Source: Saprospiraceae bacterium
Lineage (GTDB): Bacteria; Bacteroidota; Bacteroidia; Chitinophagales; Saprospiraceae
Assembly (NCBI GenBank): GCA_016713025.1
Contig: JADJPZ010000003.1
Coordinates: forward strand, 248,001 to 312,000
Direction of reading: 5' to 3'
Length of the DNA stretch: 64,000 nt
Positions 29,318-38,262 of this stretch are shown piece by piece. Each line of letters starts with the position of its first letter. Position 1 is the first letter of the stretch. The notes under the pieces were generated by a model, which saw only the letters and a list, made by a program, of their open reading frames with translations, had not been told where the DNA came from and searched no databases. Made by a program: the position numbers and the translations under genes.

Positions 29318-29662
29318 TTACTTTACAGAATCTATAACTGCCTTGAATGAATCGGGATGATTCATGGCTAAATCTGCAAGCACTTTTCTGTTTAAATCAA
29401 TATTCTTTTGACTTAAAGCATGTATAAATTTTGAATAAGACAATCCATACATACGTGTTGCTGCATTAATCCTTGCAATCCATAATCTTCTGAAAGCTCT
29501 CTTTTTATTTCTTCTGTCTCTGTAAGCATAAATGTAACCTTTTTCAAGGGCATTTACCGCTACAGTATAAACTTTACTCCTTGCTCCAAAGTAACCTCTG
29601 GCAGCTTTAAGGACTTTTTTTCTTCTGGCTCTTGAAGCCACCGCATTCACTGATCTAGGCAT
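29318..29662 (-). CDS. rplT: 50S ribosomal protein L20
   Basis: The protein has 114 residues, the normal L20 length. It is a highly basic protein needed early in assembly of the large ribosomal subunit. Recognisable segments are MPRSVNAVASRARRKKVLK, KAARGYFGARSK, RDRRNKKRAFRRLWIARIN and the C-terminal KVLADLA. It follows rpmI by 81 bp, the usual order. It likely shares the rpmI promoter and ends at a terminator 27 bp downstream. Confidence 0.98.
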   Translation of the reverse strand: MPRSVNAVASRARRKKVLKAARGYFGARSKVYTVAVNALEKGYIYAYRDRRNKKRAFRRLWIARINAATRMYGLSYSKFIHALSQKNIDLNRKVLADLAMNHPDSFKAVIDSVK

Positions 29663-29743
29663 AAATATTTTTTTTTAGTACAATACAGGGATCAGTATTG
29701 ATTCTTTAATCCTGTATTCTCGTTAAATAATAAAATTTCTTTT

Positions 29744-29938
29744 TTACAGACAAAGCAATTTTTTTACTTTGGCATAATCTCCGTCACTTACTAACGCAGA
29801 ACCAAGTAATCTTGTTTTAGCTTTATTTGATTTTTTTCTCATCAAGTGTCTGGCATTGGCCTGAAATCTCTTGATCTTACCTGTTCCGGTAAGACTGAAT
29901 CTCTTCTTGGCACTTGAATGGGTTTTCATTTTTGGCAT
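29744..29938 (-). CDS. rpmI: 50S ribosomal protein L35
   Basis: The protein has 64 residues and the L35 signature MPKMKTHSSAKKRF, FQANARHLMRKKSNK and a C-terminal VKKLL. It is a structural protein of the large ribosomal subunit. The normal gene order is infC-rpmI-rplT, but here infC is not next to it; a PorP/SprF gene lies upstream on the same strand. A good promoter lies directly in front (29961-29990), so the pair has its own start. Confidence 0.97.
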   Translation of the reverse strand: MPKMKTHSSAKKRFSLTGTGKIKRFQANARHLMRKKSNKAKTRLLGSALVSDGDYAKVKKLLCL

Positions 29939-29960
29939 AATACTAATCTTTTACGGGCTG

Positions 29961-29990
29961 CAAAAGTAAACACTTTTATCTTACCAACAA
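29961..29990 (-). promoter_or_regulatory. Promoter of rpmI-rplT
   Basis: On the minus strand TTG (29988-29990) and TACTTTTG (29961-29968) are separated by 19 nt, matching the Bacteroidota -33/-7 pattern. Transcription should begin roughly 15 bp before the rpmI start codon. Confidence 0.65.
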
Positions 29991-30051
29991 AATTATAACA
30001 ATTTTTTTTAACTACAAAATTCTAAATTGAAAAATTTCGTACATTCGAATA

Positions 30052-31011
30052 TTACATATCCCTAGGATTATAAATAATTTTAGGTGGCAAGCCCAAACCT
30101 ATTAATTTCTGTAGATTGTATGAAAGCATGATGTCATGTGTGCCCTGATGCGCAGTCCTCAATGAAGATAATCCAAAATCATAACTATAATACAGTTTAT
30201 ATTTGGATCCGATATTGGTACCCATCAGAATAGTTATGGCATCAAACGATGATGTACTGTAACCTCTCATGCCTACACCTCCTATGATATTTCTGTCCAG
30301 TATTGCCACCAAGGATATGTCGGCCTGGACTACAGAAGGATCTGCCTTGACCAAAAGTGAAGGATAGAATTTTATCCTGTCATCCCATTCATATTTGTAT
30401 TCTGCAAAAATACTACCGCCCCATCTTCTGGTGTAAGAAGCATTTCCCAATCCATAACTGTGAGATGGAAACTCAGATACAGTAATTCCACCTTGCCACT
30501 GAGCGCTCATAAAATATGTTCCTATCTCCCATGAAGGTCCCACTCCATTGAAAACATTTGCCTCAAGCAAAGGGTCCTTGTGGTTGATAGTGGCTTCATA
30601 GTCACCATCCGGAGTTATGATCTTACGACCATCAAAATTCATATAATCCAAACCCAATCTGCCACCAAAAGAAAGGAATCCGGATTCCAACCCCATCACA
30701 TAATTATATGAAAATCTAAAGTTAGTATTATTTAAGTGCCCTGAAGACTGATTGTATAATGAAAAACCTATAGCCCCATTCCATAAATAAAACGGAAGAT
30801 CTGCACCTAAATAAAATGTACGTGGATTGCCCGGGAAGCTATTGTATTGGTCTCTATAGGAAGTAAACACACTCAAGGACCGTTCCAATCCGCCATAAGC
30901 CGGATTTTCATAATACTTATTAAGCATATATTGACTGAACTGCGGTCTTTGCTGTGCATATACCACAATGCCAGAAATATAAACACAAAATATTAAAAAA
31001 AACCATTTCAT
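30052..31011 (-). CDS. PorP/SprF-family type IX secretion membrane protein
   Basis: The protein has 319 residues from the ATG at 31011, which gives the signal peptide MKWFFLIFCVYISGIVVYAQ. The family signature follows at once: RPQFSQYMLNKYYENPAYGG, SLSVFTSYRDQY and NPRTFYLGAD. The rest is a barrel of alternating strands. PorP/SprF proteins sit in the outer membrane and work with T9SS cargo such as gliding adhesins of the SprB type. No such cargo gene lies next to it; it precedes rpmI in the same direction. Confidence 0.9.
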   Translation of the reverse strand: MKWFFLIFCVYISGIVVYAQQRPQFSQYMLNKYYENPAYGGLERSLSVFTSYRDQYNSFPGNPRTFYLGADLPFYLWNGAIGFSLYNQSSGHLNNTNFRFSYNYVMGLESGFLSFGGRLGLDYMNFDGRKIITPDGDYEATINHKDPLLEANVFNGVGPSWEIGTYFMSAQWQGGITVSEFPSHSYGLGNASYTRRWGGSIFAEYKYEWDDRIKFYPSLLVKADPSVVQADISLVAILDRNIIGGVGMRGYSTSSFDAITILMGTNIGSKYKLYYSYDFGLSSLRTAHQGTHDIMLSYNLQKLIGLGLPPKIIYNPRDM

Positions 31012-31114
31012 TTCAAGTCCCGATATGATAAGAATACAATAATAAGGATTTTTTGTTGAAAGTAGTCTTATGCTTAACAAAAAAATATTAAAAATTGATA
31101 AGAATTTTCGCTGG

Positions 31115-31897
31115 CTACTCTATTATATCTATTGTTTCTAACACCAATCCATCGTGAGCCGGAAATATTTTTTCAGGAAAATTGTGTTCCATATCAGTAT
31201 GCAATCCCATTTCATGAGACATATGTATAAAGTATGTGGCTTTGGCCTGAATATTTTGAGCCATTATGATTGCTTCATCATAAGAGAAGTGAGAGTAATG
31301 TTTTCTGTGTTGCAGTGCATTTAAGATGAGGATATCCAGTCCTGCAAGCATTTTAAGTGCAGTTTGATCCAGATAAGATGCATCGGTGATATAGGCCAGA
31401 TTTCCTATACGATATCCCAATATAGGAAGTGTGCCATGCATCACATGGATAGGTTGGACGATGATCCCGGGGAAAATTTCAAGATCTGTATGGTTACTTA
31501 CAGCATTAAGGACGACCCGCGGAGCACCAGGATAAGGGCTCTCTACAAAAATATAGGCAAACTTCAACCGAATATCATCCAGCACCCTTTTTTGCCCGTA
31601 AATCGGCATGTCTATCTTTTGTCTGAAATTAAAAGGTCGGATATCATCCAGCCCTATGATATGGTCATTGTGTTCGTGGGTAAGAAGTATGGCATCAATA
31701 TGTGTGATTTTATGGATCAACATCTGTTGTCTGAAATCAGGACCTGCATCAATAAGAATATTATATTCGCCGATACTGATTAAGGCGGATGTCCTGAGTC
31801 TGTAATCTCTTGGATCATCAGAAGTACACACCGTACATCGACATCCGATTACAGGTATACCTTGTGATGTTCCCGTCCCGAGAAGTGTAATTTTCAA
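31115..31897 (-). CDS. MBL-fold metallo-hydrolase (PhnP-like)
   Basis: The protein has 260 residues with the metallo-beta-lactamase fold. The start LLGTGTSQGIPVIGC and the cysteine set CRCTVC resemble the PhnP/RNase Z-like branch, where these cysteines bind a structural zinc. The active site is LLTHEHNDHIIGLDD (HxHxDH), with further metal ligands at HVMHGT and ITDAS and the terminal FIHMSHE. A phosphodiesterase role is likely, but the substrate is not known. It begins 13 bp downstream of a small conserved gene on the same strand. Confidence 0.87.
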   Translation of the reverse strand: MKITLLGTGTSQGIPVIGCRCTVCTSDDPRDYRLRTSALISIGEYNILIDAGPDFRQQMLIHKITHIDAILLTHEHNDHIIGLDDIRPFNFRQKIDMPIYGQKRVLDDIRLKFAYIFVESPYPGAPRVVLNAVSNHTDLEIFPGIIVQPIHVMHGTLPILGYRIGNLAYITDASYLDQTALKMLAGLDILILNALQHRKHYSHFSYDEAIIMAQNIQAKATYFIHMSHEMGLHTDMEHNFPEKIFPAHDGLVLETIDIIE

Positions 31898-31910
31898 TTA
31901 AAATCAATCT

Positions 31911-32201
31911 TTATTTCTTCTGATTATATATTACCTCATGATTTCTGAGCAGATTTTTATAAAAATGCCTGTATTTTTCATTCAGCAGATTTTCATTTTC
32001 AACGATGCTTTCCAGAATAGTCATCAGAACATTGACCCTTCCGTCTGTATCATAAAATTTATTGATGACGACTACTTTTTTATCTTCTACCAAGCAGTAA
32101 CCTGAATTGAAAGTACCCTTTTCATATCTCACAGAATATCCCAAATCTCTGAATATTTCTTCAAGTTTAGTTAATGTAGGTTTGGTATGCTTAATGATCA
32201 T
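31911..32201 (-). CDS. Small conserved hypothetical protein
   Basis: The protein has 96 residues, is soluble, and is built as helix (LTKLEEIFRDLGY), strands (VRYEKGTF, GYCLVEDKKVVVINKFY) and helix (VLMTILESIV). The middle segment KKVVVINKF recalls small proteins conserved in Bacteroidota beside MBL-fold hydrolases; I cannot name a function. The next gene on the strand, an MBL-fold hydrolase, starts 13 bp downstream, so they are probably one operon. Confidence 0.65.
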   Translation of the reverse strand: MIIKHTKPTLTKLEEIFRDLGYSVRYEKGTFNSGYCLVEDKKVVVINKFYDTDGRVNVLMTILESIVENENLLNEKYRHFYKNLLRNHEVIYNQKK

Positions 32202-32420
32202 TGTTGATCCTTATTAAATTGCAAATATACTTTTTTATATACAATGAAGGATAAAAAAGTTGGTGCTTTAAAAAATATCCCTGATTTTTTTTGATCAATT
32301 ATCACCTTTATGCGTTTTGTTTATAAACTTCTGAAAAATCAATATTTTAAAAAAACCATAACTTTTTGTCAATAAAATCTTAGCTTGCAATTTTTTCAAA
32401 TAATTTTTATTCATCATCGC

Positions 32421-33014
32421 ATGCCACAAAAAATTTTAATATTGTGCAGTGTCTGTATACTATTACAGGTCAATGACATGAAAAGTCAGAGGTTTCAATT
32501 TGCAGGTATTGCAGGCGCTAACGCATCACAAATCGATGGTGACAGTTTATTTGGATATAAAAAAACAGGATTACATATTGGCGGTCGTATCTCCTACATC
32601 AACCAAAACAGTTTTGACATAGCACTGGAAATGCTGTTTAGTCAAAGAGGTGCTGCAAAATCATTTACAGAAAACAGACCTAAAGACATCATCCAGGCTG
32701 ATTATATAGAAATTCCATTAGTATTTAATATCAGGGATTGGTACAATAAAGCTGGTAAATATCACAAAGTCAGGGCTGAATTTGGTGTCTCTTACGCACG
32801 GCTGGTTCGTATTGAATCCGCAAAATTTGATGTCGATAACTTCAATCGAAGTGATGTCAGCTGGTTTTTAGGTTCTGGATTAAGATTTTCTCCTCATATA
32901 GGAATAGCCCTCAGATACACTTCTTCTTTTCTCAATATGTATACTAATCCATCAGGCAAAACAGAGAGATTTAAATCATATTTTCTTACCTTTAGGGCTG
33001 AATACTTCTTTTAA
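32421..33014 (+). CDS. PorT-like outer-membrane beta-barrel protein
   Basis: The protein has 197 residues from the ATG at 32421 (a TTG at 32385 gives a longer, less likely start). A signal peptide (ILILCSVCILLQVNDMKSQ) precedes an eight-strand type barrel: RFQFAGIAGANASQIDGD, GLHIGGRISYI, FDIALEMLFSQRGA, and the final LTFRAEYFF with terminal Phe. The pattern fits the outer-membrane beta-barrel (PorT) domain. Many such proteins are not T9SS parts, so the role is open. It is followed after 16 bp by a lipoprotein gene. Confidence 0.75.
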   Translation: MPQKILILCSVCILLQVNDMKSQRFQFAGIAGANASQIDGDSLFGYKKTGLHIGGRISYINQNSFDIALEMLFSQRGAAKSFTENRPKDIIQADYIEIPLVFNIRDWYNKAGKYHKVRAEFGVSYARLVRIESAKFDVDNFNRSDVSWFLGSGLRFSPHIGIALRYTSSFLNMYTNPSGKTERFKSYFLTFRAEYFF

Positions 33015-33030
33015 TTCAAACTCAAAAAAC

Positions 33031-33531
33031 ATGTATCGATATCTTCAACTTTCTTCATTGACACTGTGTGTATGCCTAATTGGGTGTGGTGAAAAAAAAT
33101 CAGAGCCTACCACAGAAAACCCAAAATCTGAGATCTCTTCCGGCCCTATGATACCCGGTATCAATCAGGAAACCTATACAAAATTGCTTGACAGCTGTTC
33201 CAATATTGATTACATCTTTCATGACATGCCATTTAGCCTGAGCCAATCTGATGATCCGGATATTAATCAGAATATTATGTTTATAGATATCAGCAAGCCT
33301 GTAGGGCAACTGGTACCCGGTTGTAAACCTATTGGAAGAAAATTTTTTCAAATCAAAGGAAATATTGTTTATGATGCGGATGTATATCTATCGGACAAAT
33401 GCAATTTTTATGTATTTGTAGATAAATCGAACAAACCCTTATTTGCCAATCAGATGACTGAATCAGGTCGTAATTTTTATAATAATATCATCAAACAAGT
33501 TACCGGAGCAACTTCAACGGGTACACAATGA
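33031..33531 (+). CDS. Lipoprotein of unknown function
   Basis: The protein has 166 residues. The lipobox LIGC (Cys19) follows MYRYLQLSSLTLCVC, and the next residues (GEKKSEPTTENPKSE) form a polar tether. The folded part contains FHDMPFSLSQSDDPD, GCKPIGRKFFQIKGN and SDKCNFYVFVDKSN. I do not recognise the family. Its last codon overlaps the start of the exopolyphosphatase gene (ATGA at 33528-33531), so the two are translationally coupled. Its counterpart upstream is a barrel gene, which suggests a three-gene operon. Confidence 0.7.
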   Translation: MYRYLQLSSLTLCVCLIGCGEKKSEPTTENPKSEISSGPMIPGINQETYTKLLDSCSNIDYIFHDMPFSLSQSDDPDINQNIMFIDISKPVGQLVPGCKPIGRKFFQIKGNIVYDADVYLSDKCNFYVFVDKSNKPLFANQMTESGRNFYNNIIKQVTGATSTGTQ

Positions 33532-34459
33532 TAAAAAGATTTGGGGTAATAGATTTAGGGTCCAATACATTCCATTTACTCATTGTTGATCAAACTGAGG
33601 GTTCTCGTTTTAAAGCAGTGTTCAGAAAAAGAATTTTTACTTCACTTTCTGAAGGTGGTATTGACTTTATAAAGACTGAAAGAATCGAAGCCGGCCTGAA
33701 TGCCCTGAAAGAATTTAAAAAATATATCACCCAATACCATTGCACACACACAAGGGTCTTAGGTACAGCAGTGCTTCGTACAGCTTCCAACAGTATGGAT
33801 TTTATTGGTAAGGCTGAAGATATCCTTGGAATCAATATTGAAATTATAGATGGAAGCAGAGAAGCAGAATACATTTTTCAAGGTATAACACTATCTCCGG
33901 AAGTCAACACCGGTACCCATCTGGTCATGGATATAGGCGGTGGCAGTACTGAGTTCATACTGATCAAAGCAGGAAAATATTGTTTTCGAAAAGTTACAAT
34001 ATAGGAGTTGGTGCTTTACATGCGATGTTTCATAAATCTGAACCTATCAGTGCCACGGAGACTGAAGATATGATGGCGTATATACTAAATAAAACAGCCG
34101 ATCTGCAAGCAATAATCAAGGAGTATCACCCTGAATATTTAACCGGTGCATCCGGATCATTTGAAGTATTGGAACTTATGACCGACAGATCTATTGATGG
34201 AGCTACGGTGAATCTGATAGATCCCGAGGCATTTTTGCAGTTGTATTCAAAAGTAGTGCGTGCAGACGAATCAGAAAGACAAAAAATGAAGGGACTCCCA
34301 AAAGAAAGAGTAAAATTGATCGTAGTAGGTATGATCCTGAAAAGAGTTATTTTTGATCTGGTACATCCTAAAGGCATCTATGTCTCCCCGTTTGCACTCA
34401 AAGAAGGCATCATCCGGGAGATGATCACAAATGCACCTAATATGATTATGATAAAATAA
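33528..34459 (+). pseudogene. Exopolyphosphatase (Ppx/GppA family), interrupted by a frameshift
   Basis: The N-terminal half in the first frame has the ASKHA-fold motifs FGVIDLGSNTFHLLIVD and LVMDIGGGSTEFI. After residue about 150 the frame breaks, and the second half (FSKSYNIGVGALHAMF to EGIIREMI) continues one frame over. Adding one A to the A4 run at 33974-33977 restores one chain of about 310 residues, so a deletion in a homopolymer explains it. The intact enzyme would cleave polyphosphate or convert pppGpp. Whether it is broken in the cell or only in the read cannot be told here. Its start overlaps the lipoprotein gene by 4 bp. Confidence 0.8.
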
Positions 34460-34635
34460 AATTTTATTTTTCTTAAAAATAGTTCTTCTGTTTGAGAATA
34501 TATGCCTATAGACAAAATCATATCCTGTCATGACAATGATCACATCACAAAATTACTCTGAGAATAAAAATATCCTTACCTTCGCATCAGAAATTCAAGT
34601 ACATTTTAATCATAAGCCACTTTAAATAGAAATTG

Positions 34636-34842
34636 ATGAAGAAAATACTTTCAATTATTATTTTATATGTTTTGGTATTACCGACTGTTTCTGCTCAGGA
34701 ACAGGATTTTTTAAGGAGCACAGGTAAGATTTATTCAGTAGTGGCTGTTATCTTAGTCATCTTTGTCGGCATAGTATTTTTTCTATATCGGCTCGATAAT
34801 AAACTAACCAAATTAGAAAAACAAATTAAAAATGAGCAGTAA
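34636..34842 (+). CDS. ccmD: CcmD-family small membrane protein
   Basis: The protein has 68 residues from the ATG at 34636. It shows a signal-like first helix (ILSIIILYVLVLPTVSAQ), a short segment EQDFLRSTGKIYSVV, one transmembrane helix (AVILVIFVGIVFFLY) and a charged coil ending LDNKLTKLEKQIKN. This matches the CcmD-like proteins of Bacteroidota, which assist haem handover in cytochrome c maturation. The usual partners ccmB and ccmC/ccsA are not adjacent. Its end overlaps the start of gdhA by 11 bp. Confidence 0.75.
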   Translation: MKKILSIIILYVLVLPTVSAQEQDFLRSTGKIYSVVAVILVIFVGIVFFLYRLDNKLTKLEKQIKNEQ

Positions 34843-36250
34843 ACAAGCAAAATTTTTTGAAAGTGTGCAGCGCAATTTTGATCGTGCAGCAGCACACACC
34901 AACATCCATCCAGGATTGCTGGCACAAATTAAGGTATGTAATGCTGTATACCAGATGAATTTTCCTGTAAAAATCGGAGATTCGTACCAGGTGATAGAAG
35001 CGTATCGTGTGCAACATTCACACCACCGACTTCCTACAAAAGGTGGTATAAGGTTCAGTCATCTGGTAGATCAGGAAGAGGTAATGGCACTCGCTGCGTT
35101 GATGACTTATAAATGTGCTATAGTTGATGTACCATTCGGAGGTGCTAAAGGAGGAGTAAAAGTGAGTCCGAGGGCATATAGCGCCGAGGAACTTGAAAGA
35201 ATCACAAGAAGATATACTGTAGAACTCATCCGAAAAAATTTCATAGGACCAAGCATTGATGTTCCGGCCCCGGATTATGGAACCGGCGAACGTGAAATGG
35301 CCTGGATCCTGGATACCTACCAAACATTCAAAGGTGGTGAAATCGATGCTGCCGGTTGTGTGACAGGAAAACCTGTAAGACAAAATGGTATCAATGGCCG
35401 AACAGAAGCCACCGGTCGTGGTGTATACTACGGATTGAGAGAAGTGTATAATGATGCCAACCTTCTGAAAAGAATAGGAGCAACAAAAGGAATGGCCGGT
35501 AAGACCATGGTCATTCAGGGTCTTGGAAATGTGGGTTCATACGCAGGTCTTATATCACAAAATGAAGGAGATGTAAAGATCATCGGACTTTCGGAGATTG
35601 AGGGTACAGTATACAGTGAGAAAGGCATAGATATGCAAACAGCATTGGACTATCGCAAAGAACACGGAACAATACTTGGACTACCAGACACAGTGACTCT
35701 TCCTAACAGAGGTGACTGGGTCAGTATAGATTGTGATATTTTGGTGCCAGCAGCACTTGAGTCTGTTATCACAGAAGAAAACGCTCACCTTGTAAAAGCC
35801 AAAGTCATCGGTGAAGCCGCCAATGGACCTATCACAGCAGAAGCCGCAGATATCATCATCAAAAACGGAGCTGTAATCATACCTGACATGTATCTGAATG
35901 CAGGTGGTGTTACCGTCTCTTATTTTGAGTGGTTGAAGAACTTATCCCACATGAGATTCGGTCGTATGGACAAAAGATTTAACCACAATACATATGAAAG
36001 CATCATCAGTACTGTGGAAAATCTGACCGGCAAAAAAGTCGGAGATAAGGAAAGATCATTTATCACCAGAGGTGCTGATGAAGTCGATCTGGTGAGATCC
36101 GGACTTGAAGAGACGATGATCAACTCCTTCCATCAGATCATGGAAGTCTACAACGGATATGAAAAAGTAAACAATCTCAGAGACGCTGCCTTTATTACTG
36201 CATTGAATAAAGTAGCTGGTGATTATATGACACTGGGTGTATTCCCATAA
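34832..36250 (+). CDS. gdhA: Glu/Leu/Phe/Val dehydrogenase (glutamate dehydrogenase)
   Basis: The protein has 472 residues and catalyses reversible oxidative deamination of an amino acid, most likely glutamate to 2-oxoglutarate. Diagnostic stretches are LPTKGGIRFSHLVDQEEVMA, the catalytic-lysine region VDVPFGGAKGGVKVSP, PAPDYGTGEREMAWI, and the nucleotide-binding VIQGLGNVGSYAG. The acidic residue after the Rossmann turn is not evident by eye, so NAD or NADP use is open. The start ATG at 34832 lies inside the ccmD end, so translation is likely coupled. A strong terminator follows 24 bp after the stop. It links peptide catabolism to the TCA cycle. Confidence 0.93.
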   Translation: MSSKQAKFFESVQRNFDRAAAHTNIHPGLLAQIKVCNAVYQMNFPVKIGDSYQVIEAYRVQHSHHRLPTKGGIRFSHLVDQEEVMALAALMTYKCAIVDVPFGGAKGGVKVSPRAYSAEELERITRRYTVELIRKNFIGPSIDVPAPDYGTGEREMAWILDTYQTFKGGEIDAAGCVTGKPVRQNGINGRTEATGRGVYYGLREVYNDANLLKRIGATKGMAGKTMVIQGLGNVGSYAGLISQNEGDVKIIGLSEIEGTVYSEKGIDMQTALDYRKEHGTILGLPDTVTLPNRGDWVSIDCDILVPAALESVITEENAHLVKAKVIGEAANGPITAEAADIIIKNGAVIIPDMYLNAGGVTVSYFEWLKNLSHMRFGRMDKRFNHNTYESIISTVENLTGKKVGDKERSFITRGADEVDLVRSGLEETMINSFHQIMEVYNGYEKVNNLRDAAFITALNKVAGDYMTLGVFP

Positions 36251-36273
36251 TTCCAACCATACAATTGAAAGCG

Positions 36274-36305
36274 GGGCAACAATCAGATTGTTGCCCTATT
36301 TTTTT
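36274..36305 (+). terminator. Intrinsic terminator after gdhA
   Basis: GGGCAACAAT (36274-36283) pairs perfectly with ATTGTTGCCC (36287-36296) around a CAG loop, followed by TATTTTTTT. It is 24 bp behind the gdhA stop and about 17 bp before the proposed 3' end of the oppositely oriented intron. Confidence 0.9.
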
Positions 36306-36372
36306 CACTTTTGGCAATCGAGTAAGAGACAAAGGTAATTAAAAAAATAGATTACCTTTGTCGTCTTCTCAC

Positions 36373-36402
36373 ACCACCGTATGTACTTACGTGTACGGCG
36401 GT
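36373..36402 (-). ncRNA. Group II intron domain V
   Basis: On the minus strand ACCGCCGTA (36402-36394) pairs over 9 positions with TACGGTGGT (36381-36373). The top contains AC-GTAA-GT, a GNRA tetraloop. This matches the catalytic domain V helix, and a CGC triplet sits in the lower 5' strand, as in IIC introns. It lies just behind the maturase stop codon. Confidence 0.8.
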
Positions 36403-36406
36403 TTCT

Positions 36407-37830
36407 TTAGGTGGATTTGTGCAGATGGTTGTAGTTGGAGACTAAATCGTAGTATCCAATCTTTGTAAACCACTCGTTATTCATCCCGATATTGGTGCCT
36501 GGAGTGTTTGATAGACGCCACCAGCCTTTGCCACTTAGGGCTGTCAGCCAGCTCAATTTCTCACTTACGCCTTGGCTCCTTAGGAATCTGACAATACCAA
36601 TCTTGCGTTTGCATTGTTTTATCCTAAAGCATCTTATTCGTCTTTTCAGCCAGCTGTTGATTCTTTCTATCTTCGATTTCATTTCTGATCTCTTGAAGTA
36701 TTGTAACCAACCACGCAATAAGCTATTTACTTCCTTTATCAACTGATCCAGACTGATCCCACGTCGACGTGATGTCAGATCTTTTAGCTTCGACTTAAGT
36801 CGTAATTCGCTCGGCTTACTTAGATAAAGGCGACCACCACCACCTAGACTATGACCTAAAAAACGCTACTTCATGTACTTTCCGTACTCCGCTCTTTTCT
36901 ACATTTACTTTCAGACGCATTTTCTTAGTTATGTATTCGCTGATGCTAACATATACCCGTTCGGCACTTTGTTTACTTCTTACAAAGATCAAAACGTCAT
37001 CTGCGTATCTTACATAACTCAGTCCACGCCTAGCCAGTTCTTGGTCCAGTTCATCTAATACGATGTTGGATAACAACGGACTCAGTGGGCTTCCTTGTGG
37101 TGTCCCCTTTATCCGTTGATGCGATACGCCACCTAACAGTATGCCACTACGTAGTATCTTTCTGATTAGGTCTAGTAATCGTTTGTCACCCATCCGTAAA
37201 CTCAGATGCCACATCAATCGGCTATGATTCACTTCATCAAAGAATTTCTCTAAGTCGATGTCGACTACTCGTGTCTTCCCTGTTTTAACGTGTGACTGGG
37301 CTAACTTTAGTGCGCTCTCTGTTCCACGGCCTGGCCTAAATCCATGGCTGCTTTCCGTAAATGTAACTTCATAATACCTTACCATCACTTGGCTGATTGC
37401 TTGCTGTACAACTCGGTCTTTTACCGTCGGTATGCCCAGTAGCCTTTTGCCCCCTTTGGGTTTCGGTATCTCTACTCCACGTACTAATGAAGGGCGATAG
37501 TCTCCGTTTAGGATTTCTGTCTTTAGTGCTCCATGGTGCGTTCTAAACCATTTTCCGAACTCCTTGACATCTATTCCATCTACTCCCCGGACTACCTGCG
37601 TTCGTTTTCACGTGTCGGTAGGCTTTTACTAGATTCCTTAGCGACGCTATCTCTTCCAGTACGTTCATCGTCTGTTCTCTCTCTTGCCAGCATCTGGAAG
37701 TCCACTTCGGACATACCTTTCCACTTCCGTCGTACCATACGGGTAGTTCATCATTGAATAGGCTGCTATTATTTCCTTCTCCCTGTCCAGCAGGTTGCAT
37801 CGGTTTAGCATTTTCCTTGTCCTTAATCAT
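36407..37830 (-). pseudogene. ltrA: Group II intron maturase/reverse transcriptase, split by two frameshifts
   Basis: Three frames together give one LtrA-like protein of about 470 residues. Frame 1 (from 37830) runs from MIKDKENAKPMQPAGQG to VKTNAGSPG. Frame 2 runs from VDGIDVKEFGKWF through VEIPKPKGGKRLLGIPTVKD, SSHGFRPGRGTES, GTPQGSPLSPLLSN and the catalytic YADD box to KSGVRKVHEVAF. Frame 3 holds the maturase end from GHSLGGGGRLYLS to SNYNHLHKST. The first shift is an extra base near 37584; the second is an A6 run (36858-36863) where five would keep the frame. No HNH endonuclease domain follows. As read, the protein cannot be made whole, so the intron would need help in trans unless the indels are read errors. 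Confidence 0.85.
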
Positions 37831-38262
37831 TGGCCTTTACCATTACTTTCAAAAAAATTAACATCCTAAAGATTCGATCCTTCGCTCCACATCCATTACA
37901 GATGATTCTTCACTACTATGATCTCTGCTGACTTCCTTTAAATAGTCCTTTACTTCCCTTGCGCTTTGTTCCGTCTCAGGTCGCTATTTATAGGATCTCC
38001 CAAGGTAAGTTCAATCTCTTTCCGTGTAACTGACATATTTTACTACCATTGTTTACGTCCGACTATTGGGCTTCGCAATCTATTGCTCACTTACCCACAA
38101 TGTAAGCCTTATAATATGTTTCTGTTCGTTCAATCACACTCTTGCCGCCTGCTTCCTTCAGATTCTCAATTACTCAAGACACCCTTGCTATTGGCTAACG
38201 ATTCCTATCGGCTGGCTCGTCGAGGACTTTCACCCCTTAGATATTAAACATGCTTGGCGCAC

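Larger units (their letters stand above)
36322..38262 (-). mobile_element. Group II intron, probably class C (IIC)
   Basis: The element of about 1.94 kb is read on the minus strand. Its 5' end at 38262 is GTGCGCCAAGCATG, fitting the GUGYG consensus, followed by the typical domain I phrase AAGGGGTGAAAGTCC. It encodes a maturase-reverse transcriptase (37830 to 36407). A domain V helix lies at 36373-36402 and a domain VI-like hairpin at 36328-36362. The 3' end is proposed at 36322 (..CTTAC). The 5' junction follows directly on the T-run of a perfect terminator hairpin (38270-38301). IIC introns are known for inserting behind terminators, and the encoded protein lacks an endonuclease domain, which also fits IIC. 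Confidence 0.85.

Noticed and set aside
37966..38247. 93-codon plus-strand frame inside the group II intron
   Set aside because: It lies in the structured domain I region on the opposite strand; the sequence is explained by the RNA.
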